A stretch of 16,781 nucleotides of DNA. It comes from an uncultured Bacilli bacterium. GTDB lineage: Bacteria; Bacillota_I; Bacilli_A; RF39; UBA660. Positions 1 through 7,812 of this stretch are shown one piece after another. The notes below the pieces were generated by a model, which worked only from the letters and a program-made list of their open reading frames with translations, had not been told where the DNA came from and ran no database searches. The translations under genes were made by a program, and so were the position numbers. Positions within the stretch are counted from its first letter, which is position 1; every line of letters starts with the position of its first letter. Location of the stretch: the NCBI GenBank assembly GCA_934168005.1, contig CAKPMN010000019.1, forward strand, positions 1-16,781, given 5' to 3'.

Positions 1-126
1 CTTTAATACAAAGTATTTTTCTATTTCATCATCATTTTCTACTACATGTTTCCAAAAATAAAAAGAATTGTTGTTGGCAGTTTTTCCAACATTTTCACCA
101 AATAACCAAATATATTTATTTTCCAT
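1..126 (-). CDS. Probable CDP-glycerol glycerophosphotransferase family protein, N-terminus only
   Basis: Only the first 42 codons are visible; the gene continues past the left edge. It starts MENKYIWLFGENVGK and continues with an NNNSFYFWKHV segment. The arrangement IWLFGEN, then NNS, then FWKH resembles the opening of teichoic-acid type glycerophosphotransferases and related envelope glycosyltransferases (TagF/TagB-like), which move glycerol-phosphate units from CDP-glycerol onto a wall or lipid-linked polymer. The start is supported by AGGAAG eight bases before the ATG. The gene upstream is gpsA, which makes the glycerol-3-phosphate needed for CDP-glycerol, and this agrees with the call. 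The catalytic part is outside the window, so the family assignment rests on a short N-terminal resemblance and context. Confidence 0.6.
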   Translation of the reverse strand, partial: MENKYIWLFGENVGKTANNNSFYFWKHVVENDDEIEKYFVLK

Positions 127-147
127 ATTATCTTCCTTTGCTCATAT

Positions 148-156
148 ATTGTAACA
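148..156 (-). promoter_or_regulatory. Extended -10 promoter candidate for the left-edge gene
   Basis: On the minus strand the sequence TGTTACAAT has the TGN extension plus a TACAAT -10 hexamer. It would give a leader of about 15 bases that holds the AGGAAG ribosome site. No good -35 is visible. The terminator-like hairpin just upstream supports a separate transcription unit. Confidence 0.35.
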
Positions 157-172
157 TTAAATAATAACCAAT

Positions 173-203
173 AAAAGATTAAAACTTAAAATTTTAATCT
201 TTT
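173..203 (-). terminator. Hairpin terminator after gpsA
   Basis: There is a perfect 12-bp inverted repeat (173-184 with 192-203) and a 7-base loop. The stem is nearly all A/T with one G-C pair, and the gpsA stop codon lies inside it. The minus-strand 3' arm ends in TTTT. The low-GC stem means it may be only a partial terminator, allowing some readthrough into the left-edge gene. Confidence 0.5.
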
Positions 204-1165
204 TCTACCAAAAATGTCAATAACTCTGTTGGTTGTTTTTTATTAAAAATAATATCATATATAAGTGTTATCATTGGTATATCTGCATTTTTGTTTTTTA
301 GTAGTTGATGAATTGACTTTACAGTATATAATCCTTCTATTGTATGTGTATTTATATACTCATCTATTTTTTCTTTTGATTCTGTTACTAATGTATATCC
401 AAATGAAAAGTTTCTACTTTTTTTAGTTGTACATGTTAGTAATAAATCTCCAAAACCTGCGAATGACAAAATTGTTTTTTTGTCTCCTCCTAATACATCT
501 ATTATTTCTTTTATATCATGAAGAGATTCTGTTATAAACATTGCCTTTGTAGATTCGTTAGCATTTAATCCTGATAACATACCTGATGCGATAGCAATTA
601 CATTTTTTATTGCTCCACATACTTCTGTTCCTACTATGTCATTATTTTCTCTTAGTTTAAAATAACGGTTTTCTAAAGCTTTCTTAGTAAGCGATATCAC
701 TTCATCATTTGTTGACGCAATGGATAAACCTATAGGCATCTTTTCTACTATGTCAACGGCAAAAGATGGCCCTGATATTACTCCTATCTTATCAGTTTTT
801 ATGTAGTTTGAAACAACATCATTTAAAAATAGACATGTGTCATTTTCTATTCCCTTTGATGCGATTATAATTGCTTGATCATCTATATATTGTGCTAATT
901 CTTTAGAAATATCATCTATAAAAGGTGCTGGTACGGCTAATATTATTAAATCGGCATCTTTTACTGTTTCTTTCATATCACAAGAAAATTTTATTTTCTC
1001 TGGTATCACAAAATTTGGAATTAATTTTTCGTTTTTTCTTGTATTTGTTAGTAAATCTCTTTCTTGTTCAAATTTTGTCCACATCATTACTTCATGATTG
1101 TTATTATATATTGTATAACCTAAAGCTAATCCATAAGCTCCTGACCCTAAAATTGCTACTTTCAT
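194..1165 (-). CDS. gpsA: Glycerol-3-phosphate dehydrogenase [NAD(P)+]
   Basis: This cytosolic enzyme reduces dihydroxyacetone phosphate to sn-glycerol-3-phosphate, the backbone for phospholipids and glycerophosphate wall polymers. The 323 residues match the usual length of the family. Visible motifs are the Rossmann loop GSGAYG at residues 7-12, SKG at 103-105, SGPSFA at 131-136, the GAIKN segment with the catalytic lysine at 187, and the signature GFGDLLLTC (237-245) followed by SRN (250-252). The start has AAGGAG at good spacing. Its ATG overlaps the stop of the upstream GtrA gene as ATGA, which implies translational coupling. A hairpin follows the stop. The next gene resembles a CDP-glycerol transferase, so a likely job here is feeding glycerol-phosphate polymer synthesis. 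Confidence 0.96.
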   Translation of the reverse strand: MKVAILGSGAYGLALGYTIYNNNHEVMMWTKFEQERDLLTNTRKNEKLIPNFVIPEKIKFSCDMKETVKDADLIILAVPAPFIDDISKELAQYIDDQAIIIASKGIENDTCLFLNDVVSNYIKTDKIGVISGPSFAVDIVEKMPIGLSIASTNDEVISLTKKALENRYFKLRENNDIVGTEVCGAIKNVIAIASGMLSGLNANESTKAMFITESLHDIKEIIDVLGGDKKTILSFAGFGDLLLTCTTKKSRNFSFGYTLVTESKEKIDEYINTHTIEGLYTVKSIHQLLKNKNADIPMITLIYDIIFNKKQPTELLTFLVEKD

Positions 1166-1578
1166 ATTTTCTCCTTTTTAAATACTATTAATTTGCTTAA
1201 AATGTAGTTTACTATTGTAACTACTACTTGTACTAATAATTTTGCTATTTTATCATTCATTTTAAATAATGATACTGTTATAAACATTATTAGCATATCT
1301 AACAATAAACTAAATATTCTAGATGATACAAATTTTGTTAATTCTTTCAATTTATTGTTGTTATTACTTTTAAATACATATCTTCTATTAGTAATATATG
1401 CAAAGGCTACTGCACAAATCCATGAGAGAATATTAGCTACTTGTAATTCTAATGGATTATTTGGATTTAAAATAGTTGAAGCAAAAAGATAGTATGTCGA
1501 TAGAGATACTACTGTCGTTAATACTCCTACTATTAGATAATTAATTATTTCTTCATATTTTTTGTATAAATTCTTCAT
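1162..1578 (-). CDS. GtrA family membrane protein
   Basis: This is a 138-residue protein with four predicted membrane helices (about residues 11-33, 43-61, 88-105 and 112-130), the standard layout of the GtrA family. Typical family features are the N-terminal YLIVGVLTTVVS helix, the ITNRRYVF loop after helix 2, and a C-terminal VNYILSKLIVFK. GtrA-type proteins are implicated in moving undecaprenyl-linked sugars across the membrane for glycosylation of wall or surface polymers. The start has AGGTGA a few bases before the ATG. Its stop overlaps the gpsA start as ATGA, so the two are cotranslated. The exact substrate cannot be read from sequence. Confidence 0.88.
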   Translation of the reverse strand: MKNLYKKYEEIINYLIVGVLTTVVSLSTYYLFASTILNPNNPLELQVANILSWICAVAFAYITNRRYVFKSNNNNKLKELTKFVSSRIFSLLLDMLIMFITVSLFKMNDKIAKLLVQVVVTIVNYILSKLIVFKKEKI

Positions 1579-1593
1579 ATTTCACCTATATAA

Positions 1594-1622
1594 ACTTTAT
1601 CACAAATTACACTTTTCTTCAA
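1594..1622 (-). promoter_or_regulatory. Candidate promoter for the GtrA-gpsA unit
   Basis: On the minus strand TTGAAG and TAAAGT are 17 bp apart, and the -10 has a TGA extension. The predicted leader is very short, about 9 bases, and begins at the ribosome site. The upstream operon ends at a terminator just before it, so a separate promoter is expected. Confidence 0.38.
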
Positions 1623-1624
1623 CT

Positions 1625-1649
1625 TAAAAAGCATTCTTAAAGAATGCTT
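1625..1649 (-). terminator. Terminator after the HerA-like gene
   Basis: The inverted repeat AAGCATTCTT / AAGAATGCTT, with a loop of one to three bases, is followed on the minus strand by TTTTT. The stop codon of the HerA-like gene lies in the stem. This closes the ftsY operon. Confidence 0.75.
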
Positions 1650-3399
1650 ATGCTTTCCATCTATTTTCTACATCACAGTTTGAACTATGTGGTGGAGGTG
1701 ATGGAGGATCCATTTTTATAATCATTGGAATTGTAAATGCCTTACCAAATCCAACACATGTACCTGGTTGTAAACTTTTTTGTTTTTCTATTATTTCTTG
1801 ATTAATGTTTGGTAACATTTTTCTAATGTATTCTAGATCTCTTGGGTGATTCATTTTAAATATTAAGAAATTTGAACATTGTGATATAACTGTTTCTGAT
1901 ATTTCAACTGGTCTTTGTGAAATAAGATTGAATATTAATCCATATTTTCTTCCTTCTTTTGCAACCCTATCAAATATGTTATATCCAAGTAAAAATTTAT
2001 CATTATCATTTTGAACATATCTATGAGCTTCTTCTAAAAATATATGGAATGGAATAGAAGCTCTTACTTTTAATCCTTTTGTAAATGCAAACAACATTTT
2101 TGTGTATATTTTTGTTATTACTTTAGCTAATCTATCTTCTATATCTTCTAAGTTAAAGTTTATTATTTGAGCTTTTTTTCCTGGAGCGTATGTTACTAAT
2201 GAAGCTATGTAGTTTTCTAATGAAATATATTCTGGATAATGGAAGTATTTTTCATCTTCTCCTATAGCTAATGAGTGAAGTCTAACTTTTAAAGCTATTG
2301 CTTCACTATATGTTTTTTCATTTCTAAGTAATCCTTCTGATATTAAAGTAAAATTCAAAGCTTTTTCTAAATCATTTAATGTAAAGAAATGTCTTTCTTG
2401 TGATTCATATTTATCTAAGTTATCATCAATAAATTCAGAAATATATTGTGTAACTAAAATACTTTCTACAAATGATCCATCTTTATCTATTATGAAACAT
2501 TCTCTGAATTTTCTTACGTATCCAATTCCTTGAACTGGGGCTTCCAAATTAAATTGTGGTGTTGAACATGTAGCTAGTATTGAAAATATATCATTTCTCT
2601 TACTAGATGCATTTTGGTTTGTATATAGTATTGTCATTATTGCTTTAGCTATCAAGTGATTTTTATATCTTATGGCCATTTCGTTTGATTCTGAGAACAC
2701 TCTAACTAATTTTAGCATTTCTTCTATTATTGGTATTTGAGCATGATCTGTTGCATCTAATAAAAGAGCCATATCGTCTACATCTAAAAGCCACAATGGT
2801 ATTGATAATATATTTCCTTCTTTGTCATTGATATTAGTTGTATAGTATTTAAAATAAAAATTTGGATTTATCTTGTTTATATCTTTAAAAGCTGTATGAT
2901 ATTCTCCATATGCATCAAATATAAAGAAATTTGATCTTATTGGTACAACATTTTTATTTTCAAAAACATTTTGCATTAATCTTGCAAGTCCCCATGATTT
3001 ACCAGATCCTGTATTACCAAAAATTGCTGAATGGTTTGAAAACATATCATTTACATCTATATATAATGGGTAATCATCATATAGAGGAGACTTTCCTATT
3101 AACATTGATGATGGTGTCTCCTTACCGACAATAAGTCCAAATTCTTCTTTTGTTATTAATCTTACAGCAGCTGATAAGCTAGGTTTTCTAATTACTCCGC
3201 CTAAAAATCGTCCATCTTTTATTTCACCTAAAAATCTTACCTTAATAAGTTCCATATCCATATCTTCAACTTCACCAACTATTTTTTTATTTGGGTCGTC
3301 AAAGATGATATGCATATTCATCATATCTTGAGCTAGTACATCGCCTTCTACTTTAATATGAGCAACATTGTCTGAAATGTATATAATTTTTCCAATCAT
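1648..3399 (-). CDS. HerA/DUF87-type hexameric ATPase
   Basis: This 583-residue FtsK/HerA-superfamily ATPase is probably a DNA-translocating motor. The N-terminal 70 residues look like a HAS-barrel. Walker A is GNTGSGKS at 128-135, Walker B is IFLEEAH at 453-459, and a sensor-like LISQRP is at 492-497, followed by a C-terminal region that ends in an unusual proline-rich tail (PPSPPPHSS). In archaea HerA works with the NurA nuclease in DNA end resection; many bacterial relatives have no assigned role. No nuclease or Sir2 partner is next to it here, so an anti-phage role is not indicated. The start has AAGGGG before ATG, 13 bases after ylxM, and it is the last gene of the ftsY operon. Function beyond DNA-translocase-like ATPase is inference. 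Confidence 0.85.
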   Translation of the reverse strand: MIGKIIYISDNVAHIKVEGDVLAQDMMNMHIIFDDPNKKIVGEVEDMDMELIKVRFLGEIKDGRFLGGVIRKPSLSAAVRLITKEEFGLIVGKETPSSMLIGKSPLYDDYPLYIDVNDMFSNHSAIFGNTGSGKSWGLARLMQNVFENKNVVPIRSNFFIFDAYGEYHTAFKDINKINPNFYFKYYTTNINDKEGNILSIPLWLLDVDDMALLLDATDHAQIPIIEEMLKLVRVFSESNEMAIRYKNHLIAKAIMTILYTNQNASSKRNDIFSILATCSTPQFNLEAPVQGIGYVRKFRECFIIDKDGSFVESILVTQYISEFIDDNLDKYESQERHFFTLNDLEKALNFTLISEGLLRNEKTYSEAIALKVRLHSLAIGEDEKYFHYPEYISLENYIASLVTYAPGKKAQIINFNLEDIEDRLAKVITKIYTKMLFAFTKGLKVRASIPFHIFLEEAHRYVQNDNDKFLLGYNIFDRVAKEGRKYGLIFNLISQRPVEISETVISQCSNFLIFKMNHPRDLEYIRKMLPNINQEIIEKQKSLQPGTCVGFGKAFTIPMIIKMDPPSPPPHSSNCDVENRWKA

Positions 3400-3412
3400 A
3401 TTAATCCCCTTC

Positions 3413-3697
3413 TTATAATATTTCTTCTATTTTATCCTTTAAATCTGATTCTTTTATTAATTCTTTTATTTTATTATTCTTTTCATATATTTTTAGTGTT
3501 TTTTCATAAAATAAAAGTTTTTCTTCTGTTTCTTTTATACTTTTATGAATAGCATTTCTCGTTACGTTGTTATTTTCACTTATTTCTTGTAATGTATAAT
3601 TATTAAAATAATAATCAATAAAGTATTCTTTTTGTTTTTCTGTAAATAAATCTCCATATATATCAAATAAGTTTATTAAATAAATTGTCTTTTCCAT
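3413..3697 (-). CDS. ylxM: YlxM-family putative DNA-binding protein of the SRP cluster
   Basis: The product has 94 residues from the chosen start (MEKTIYLINLFDIYG). The family has a sigma-70 region-4-like helix-turn-helix, seen here as LTLQEISENNNVTRNAIHKSI-type sequence around residues 34-53, followed by a charged helical tail. In Firmicutes ylxM sits between ftsY and ffh and is thought to act with the signal recognition particle system. The frame is open further upstream, but MEK is the family N-terminus and its ATG overlaps the previous gene's stop as TAATG, which fits coupled translation. Here it is followed by a HerA-like gene rather than ffh. The direct molecular role of YlxM is not settled. 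Confidence 0.85.
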   Translation of the reverse strand: MEKTIYLINLFDIYGDLFTEKQKEYFIDYYFNNYTLQEISENNNVTRNAIHKSIKETEEKLLFYEKTLKIYEKNNKIKELIKESDLKDKIEEIL

Positions 3698-3939
3698 TAG
3701 CCTATAAGTCCTGCAAGTAAGCATAAAATTCCAACTATTGTATAGCATGATGTCATGCCTCTTTTTTTATATATTGTCGCATTGTTATATGCCATTGAAA
3801 ACATTGTTAAACCTAAAACTATTATTAAAAGAATATAAAACTCTTTCATAAATAATGTTAATATATATGAATATAAAACTCCCATAAATAGTACTGCTTG
3901 CACTAATAAGCTTACTTTATCAATTTTCTTATTTTTCAT
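3697..3939 (-). CDS. Small membrane protein of unknown function between ftsY and ylxM
   Basis: This is an 80-residue protein with about three hydrophobic segments (roughly 10-29, 33-50 and 62-79) and a short charged loop (IYKKRG) between the last two. The start is well supported: a GGAGG ribosome site lies seven bases before its ATG and is encoded inside the last codons of ftsY, with which it overlaps by 11 bases. Its stop overlaps the ylxM start. The tight coupling on both sides makes it a real gene of the ftsY operon. I do not recognise a family. A role near the membrane with FtsY is possible but only a guess from position. Confidence 0.7.
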   Translation of the reverse strand: MKNKKIDKVSLLVQAVLFMGVLYSYILTLFMKEFYILLIIVLGLTMFSMAYNNATIYKKRGMTSCYTIVGILCLLAGLIG

Positions 3940-4915
3940 CTAAATCCTCCATATCTCCAAATAAGCCGTATATATAGTTTTCTATATCGAAAGGTTTTAA
4001 ATCGTCTTCTTTTTCTCCCATTCCAACATATTTAACTGGTATATTTAAATTTTCTTTTATCGCTAAAACTATTCCACCTTTTGCTGTTCCATCTAGTTTT
4101 GTCAAAACTATTCCTGTTATATTAGTAATCTCTTTGAAGCTTTTGGCTTGACTTATTCCATTTTGACCTGTTGTTGCATCTATTACTAATAATGTCTCGT
4201 GTGGTGCATTTTCTATTTTTGAAGATATTACTTTATTCATTTTTTCTAATTCATTCATTAAATTAACTTTATTTTGAAGACGTCCGGCTGTATCTATTAA
4301 AACAACATCGTATGATTCATTAATGGCTCTATCAAGTGCATCATATATAACACTTGATGGATCTTTATCTATCTCATACGAAATGTCTGTATTTGTTCTT
4401 TTTGACCATTCTATCAATTGTTCTACAGCCCCAGCTCTAAAAGTATCTCCCGCTACTAATAATACTTTTTTGCCTTCTTTTTTTAACTTATTAGCTAATT
4501 TTGCAATTGTTGTTGTTTTACCAACGCCATTTACTCCTACAAATAGTAGTACTGTAGGACCTGCTGGGTTATATTTTATCTTATTTGACAAAATGTCATT
4601 TCCAACATAAATAATAAACATTTCATCTACTATTATTTCTCTTAAGTCTTTTGAATCTTCTATTTTTTCACTGGCTACTCTTTTTTTTAGCCTTTCAATA
4701 AATGACATTACTGTTGATACTCCAATATCACATGTTATTAAAATATCTTCTAATTCTTCAAAGTATTCTTCATCTATTTTTTTATGTCGAAGTGTTAGTT
4801 CTGTTAATTTACTTTTCAAATTGTTTCTTGTTTTTTCTAAACCTTTATTATAAACTTCCACTTCTTTTTTATCTTTTTTACTAAGTGCATTTTTTATTCC
4901 AGTAAATAAATTCAT
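3929..4915 (-). CDS. ftsY: Signal recognition particle receptor FtsY
   Basis: FtsY is the GTPase that receives ribosome-SRP complexes at the membrane and pairs with Ffh. The 328 residues hold a helical N domain (about 20-105) and a G domain with GVNGVGKT at 127-134, DTFRAGA at 157-163, DTAGR at 208-212, TKLD at 272-275 and a C-terminal GMGEKEDDLKPF. The long acidic A domain of enterobacterial FtsY is absent, as is usual in Firmicutes. The start ATG has GTGATAAT before it, a site that would pair with the far end of the anti-SD. The gene leads an operon with a small membrane protein, ylxM and a HerA-like ATPase. Ffh is not in the window. Confidence 0.97.
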   Translation of the reverse strand: MNLFTGIKNALSKKDKKEVEVYNKGLEKTRNNLKSKLTELTLRHKKIDEEYFEELEDILITCDIGVSTVMSFIERLKKRVASEKIEDSKDLREIIVDEMFIIYVGNDILSNKIKYNPAGPTVLLFVGVNGVGKTTTIAKLANKLKKEGKKVLLVAGDTFRAGAVEQLIEWSKRTNTDISYEIDKDPSSVIYDALDRAINESYDVVLIDTAGRLQNKVNLMNELEKMNKVISSKIENAPHETLLVIDATTGQNGISQAKSFKEITNITGIVLTKLDGTAKGGIVLAIKENLNIPVKYVGMGEKEDDLKPFDIENYIYGLFGDMEDLDEK

Positions 4916-4937
4916 ATTATCACTTTCCTTAAATGTA

Positions 4938-4966
4938 ATTTTACTATAAAACTATTTAAAAAACAA
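4938..4966 (-). promoter_or_regulatory. Candidate ftsY promoter
   Basis: On the minus strand TTGTTT and TAAAAT are separated by 17 bp. They lie in the gap between the divergent ftsY and RNase J genes. A TATAGT just upstream of the chosen -10 is an alternative, but it has no matching -35. Confidence 0.42.
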
Positions 4967-4977
4967 TCTTTTAAAAG

Positions 4978-5006
4978 TGGACAAATAAAAAAAAATAGTC
5001 TATAAT
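4978..5006 (+). promoter_or_regulatory. RNase J promoter
   Basis: TGGACA at 4978-4983 and a perfect TATAAT at 5001-5006 are separated by exactly 17 bp. This matches a sigma-A promoter and predicts a leader of about 35 bases before the RNase J ATG, which has AAAGGAG as ribosome site. Confidence 0.8.
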
Positions 5007-5047
5007 TAACCTGTTAGTTCACTGAAACAAAAAAGAAAGGAGAATTT

Positions 5048-6763
5048 ATGAAATTTATACAGAGCGAAGATACAAAGATATTTGCGCTTGGTGGTTTAGG
5101 TGAAGTCGGGAAAAATATGTACTGTGTTATGCATGGTAATGAACTTATAATAACAGATGCAGGAATGCTTATGCCTGATAGTAATTTGATGGGTGTTGAT
5201 TATATCATTCCTGATTATACTTTTTTAAAGAAAAACGAGAGTAAAATTAAGGGTTTATTTATTACTCATGGTCATGAAGATCATATTGGTGGTATTCCTT
5301 TTTTACTTCAAATGGTTAATATTCCTGTCATATATGCTCCTAATCAAGCTGCAGGTTTGATTAGAAAAAAACTAGAAGACAGAAATATTCAATACAAAAA
5401 TTTAGTTGTTTATGATGAAAAAACAAGAGTAAAATTTAAAAATATAGAGGTAGAATTTTTTAGAACTACTCACTCTATACCAGATTCTCATGGAATTTGT
5501 ATAACTACTCCAAATGGAGTTATTGTTACAACTGGGGATTTTAAATTTGATTTGACACCTATTGGTCCTATGGCTAATTTACATAAAATGGCCGCTATTG
5601 GAAAACGTGGTGTTACATTACTTTTAAGTGATTCTACTAATGCCTTATCTGAAGGATTTTCTTTAAGTGAATCTTGTGTTGATAATGCCTTATCTGAGAT
5701 TTTTGAACAAAAAAATAGTAGAATTATTATTGCAACTTTCGCTTCAAATATTTATAGATTAAAACATATTGTTGATACATGTCAAAGAAATGGTAGAAAA
5801 ATAGCTATATTTGGTCGCAGTATGCAAAACAATATAGAAATTTCTATAAATGGTGGTTATATAAAAAATAAAGACATATTTATTACACCAGAAGAAGCAA
5901 ATCATTTACCTTTAAATAAAGTTTGTCTTTTATGTACTGGTAGCCAAGGTGAACCATTAGCTGCTTTATCCCGTATTGCTGATGGGTCTCACAAACAAAT
6001 TAAATTACAGAAAGATGATGTTGTTATATTCTCATCTTCTGCTATTCCTGGTAATGCTGCTAGTATTGGAAAAGTTATAAATAAATTATATTTAAAAGGT
6101 GTTGAAGTTTATACTACTTCTTCATTAAGCAATATTCATACTAGTGGACACGCTAACGAAGAAGAATTAAAACTAATGTTCCGACTAATAAAACCTAAAT
6201 ACTTTATGCCATTCCATGGCGAATATCGTATGTTAAAAAAACACGCGGATATTGCAGTTCTTTGTGATATTCCAAAAGAAAATACTTTTGTTTTAGGTAA
6301 CGGTGAAGTTTTATCTATGAGAAAAGGTGTTGTTAAAAAAGCTGGTATTGTCCAAGCTGGCGACACTTATGTAGACGGTAATCGTATTGGTGATGTATCT
6401 GCTTCCATTATTCGTGATCGTAAAGTCATGGCTAATGATGGAATTATAGTTGTTATTGCCAACATAGATGCTTCTAAACCTGCTTTACTTGGAAAAATAA
6501 ATGTTACTACTAGAGGATTTGTTCTTGTTAATGACAATATAGAACTTTTAAATCAAATAGAAAACATTTCCAAAAAAGCTATACTAAACAAATTAAAAAA
6601 ACCTGTAAATTATAATGATGTTAAAGCTGATATTATTTCTAGTGTTTCAAATTATGCTTTTGAAAAGACGGGAAGAAAACCTATAATATTGCCTATCATT
6701 ATGGATATAAAACCTAAACAAAGTAAAAACAAAGATAAAGAAAAAGATATTCTAACTAAATAG
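5048..6763 (+). CDS. rnj: Ribonuclease J
   Basis: RNase J is a metallo-beta-lactamase/beta-CASP nuclease with 5'-3' exonuclease and endonuclease activity. It matures rRNA and degrades mRNA in Firmicutes. The 571 residues are close to the usual 555. Metal-binding motifs are HGHEDHIG (74-81, with H74, H76, D78, H79), H142 in THSIPDSHG, D164 in TGDFKFD, and SDSTN near 194. The late FHGEYRML motif belongs to the C-terminal part of the catalytic core. Many Bacilli carry two paralogues (J1, J2); which one this is cannot be told here. The last residues, KDILTK, and the stop lie inside a terminator hairpin that is repeated exactly at the end of the small regulator gene ending at 8034. Confidence 0.95.
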   Translation: MKFIQSEDTKIFALGGLGEVGKNMYCVMHGNELIITDAGMLMPDSNLMGVDYIIPDYTFLKKNESKIKGLFITHGHEDHIGGIPFLLQMVNIPVIYAPNQAAGLIRKKLEDRNIQYKNLVVYDEKTRVKFKNIEVEFFRTTHSIPDSHGICITTPNGVIVTTGDFKFDLTPIGPMANLHKMAAIGKRGVTLLLSDSTNALSEGFSLSESCVDNALSEIFEQKNSRIIIATFASNIYRLKHIVDTCQRNGRKIAIFGRSMQNNIEISINGGYIKNKDIFITPEEANHLPLNKVCLLCTGSQGEPLAALSRIADGSHKQIKLQKDDVVIFSSSAIPGNAASIGKVINKLYLKGVEVYTTSSLSNIHTSGHANEEELKLMFRLIKPKYFMPFHGEYRMLKKHADIAVLCDIPKENTFVLGNGEVLSMRKGVVKKAGIVQAGDTYVDGNRIGDVSASIIRDRKVMANDGIIVVIANIDASKPALLGKINVTTRGFVLVNDNIELLNQIENISKKAILNKLKKPVNYNDVKADIISSVSNYAFEKTGRKPIILPIIMDIKPKQSKNKDKEKDILTK

Positions 6764-6776
6764 AATATCTTTTTTT
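6740..6776. repeat. 37-bp direct repeat, copy 1, also a bidirectional terminator
   Basis: These 37 bases are identical to 8011-8047. The core is the inverted repeat AAGATATTCT / AGAATATCTT around a short loop, with an A-run on the left and a T-run on the right, so it can terminate transcription from either side. The RNase J stop codon lies in it. Together with copy 2 it bounds the prepilin-regulator pair. Confidence 0.85.
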
Positions 6777-6820
6777 GTTTATATAAAAACTTTTTAATGA
6801 TAAATATTACACAGTTAATC

Positions 6821-7714
6821 TTAACTATTTTTAGTTACATAAACATCATATAATGTATATGTTAATCTCATAGCGGCATATGAATCTTTATTTGCATGAT
6901 AACAAGCTCCTATAGTTAATATTCCTGTTGAAGCATTATAACTTTTTGTCCAAGTTTGATATGAAACATATTGAGATTCATTATAAATATATTGTGATGC
7001 TGTATTAAGTGGTGTAATAATAAAATCTGCTGCTGTTAGTTTTTCATACCCATCAATACTTGTGCAATTAATGGTTACTTTATTAATCGATGATGCTTTA
7101 GATGCTACTTTTTTCCAAGTTGATAGATTCCCACTTTGTTCTTTTGATCCTGTTATAAGATTTCCCTGAACAACAGCTGTTTTCCCCTTAGTTATATCGT
7201 CTTCTGTTGCATTTCCTTTTGATTTTAGATCATTTAGTTCATTTTGTAAACTTGATATTTGATTTTTTAATATATCAACATCACTTATAATTGTAAAATC
7301 TCCAGTTTCTCCATCATATGAACATATCCCTTTTCCAGTAGTTAGATTCGTATCATTGACATTTTTATATGCATAGTTGGTGTTATCATCTATGCATAAT
7401 GCCACTTCTCCCTTGTTTGTTAATATCAATTTACCATTTTGAATATTACCTTTGTATTCTAAAAGTTCATTATTTGAACTAGTTTGCTTACCGTTTGAAA
7501 AATTATATTCAATTTTATCAAAGTCAGAATTTTTTATCATTGTTTGTGCGTAATAATAATTAGCTGATTCTATTAAACCATATGCAGAATCTTTTAAAGC
7601 ATTTTTTTTACCTTCTTGTACCATTCTATTTATTGTCGGTACAGCAACCAATGCGATTATAGCTAATATTACAATGACTGCTAGTAATTCAACTAATGTA
7701 AACCCTTTTTTCAT
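6821..7714 (-). CDS. Type IV prepilin-like protein with a long C-terminal extension
   Basis: A class III signal opens the protein: KKG, then FTLVELLAVIVILAIIALVAVP, with the peptidase site after G4 and the conserved Glu at residue 9 (Glu5 of the mature form). A pilin-like region follows to about residue 140, with C107 and C131 as a possible disulfide. Residues 145-166 are a likely coiled coil. Residues 169-190 (ATEDDITKGKTAVV, then GNLITGS) resemble a motif common in phage tail or baseplate proteins, and a Ser/Thr/Tyr-rich domain fills 200-297. At 297 residues it is much longer than minor pilins. An upstream TTG is rejected because GGGAT precedes this ATG and the predicted transcript starts near the TTG. 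No pilus assembly genes are adjacent. It is probably a surface-exposed, filament-associated protein. Confidence 0.82.
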   Translation of the reverse strand: MKKGFTLVELLAVIVILAIIALVAVPTINRMVQEGKKNALKDSAYGLIESANYYYAQTMIKNSDFDKIEYNFSNGKQTSSNNELLEYKGNIQNGKLILTNKGEVALCIDDNTNYAYKNVNDTNLTTGKGICSYDGETGDFTIISDVDILKNQISSLQNELNDLKSKGNATEDDITKGKTAVVQGNLITGSKEQSGNLSTWKKVASKASSINKVTINCTSIDGYEKLTAADFIITPLNTASQYIYNESQYVSYQTWTKSYNASTGILTIGACYHANKDSYAAMRLTYTLYDVYVTKNS

Positions 7715-7736
7715 ATTATCCCTTACTTTCAACTAA

Positions 7737-7765
7737 ATATTACACTATACGACGTTAAATGTCAA
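7737..7765 (-). promoter_or_regulatory. Promoter of the large prepilin gene
   Basis: On the minus strand a perfect TTGACA (plus positions 7760-7765) and TAATAT (7737-7742) are 17 bp apart. An imperfect dyad GACGTTAAATGTC at 7751-7763 overlaps the spacer and -35, and could be an operator for the divergent Cro/CI-type regulator. Confidence 0.7.
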
Positions 7766-7785
7766 TATGATTAAAATTTAAAACA

Positions 7786-7794
7786 TGTGATAAT
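7786..7794 (+). promoter_or_regulatory. Extended -10 candidate for the small regulator gene
   Basis: TGTGATAAT has the TGN extension and a GATAAT hexamer. No convincing -35 is seen. The leader would be short and would begin near the AGGTGGTG ribosome site. Confidence 0.33.
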
Positions 7795-7812
7795 AAAATT
7801 AGGTGGTGTATA

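Noticed and set aside
1162..1165. Possible TGA-as-tryptophan code
   Set aside because: TGA ends the GtrA and EIIB-like genes at sensible places, and tryptophan is encoded by TGG throughout.
1648..3399. An anti-phage HerA system
   Set aside because: No Sir2, DUF4297 or nuclease partner is adjacent, and the gene is part of the ftsY operon.
3698..3748. A longer N-terminus for YlxM
   Set aside because: The frame is open upstream, but the added 17 residues overlap the previous gene, do not look like the family, and the MEK start has a TAATG coupling.
7715..7732. A TTG start for the large prepilin, giving six more residues
   Set aside because: The ATG at 7714 has GGGAT before it and gives the usual short basic prepilin leader; the predicted transcript begins at about the TTG.
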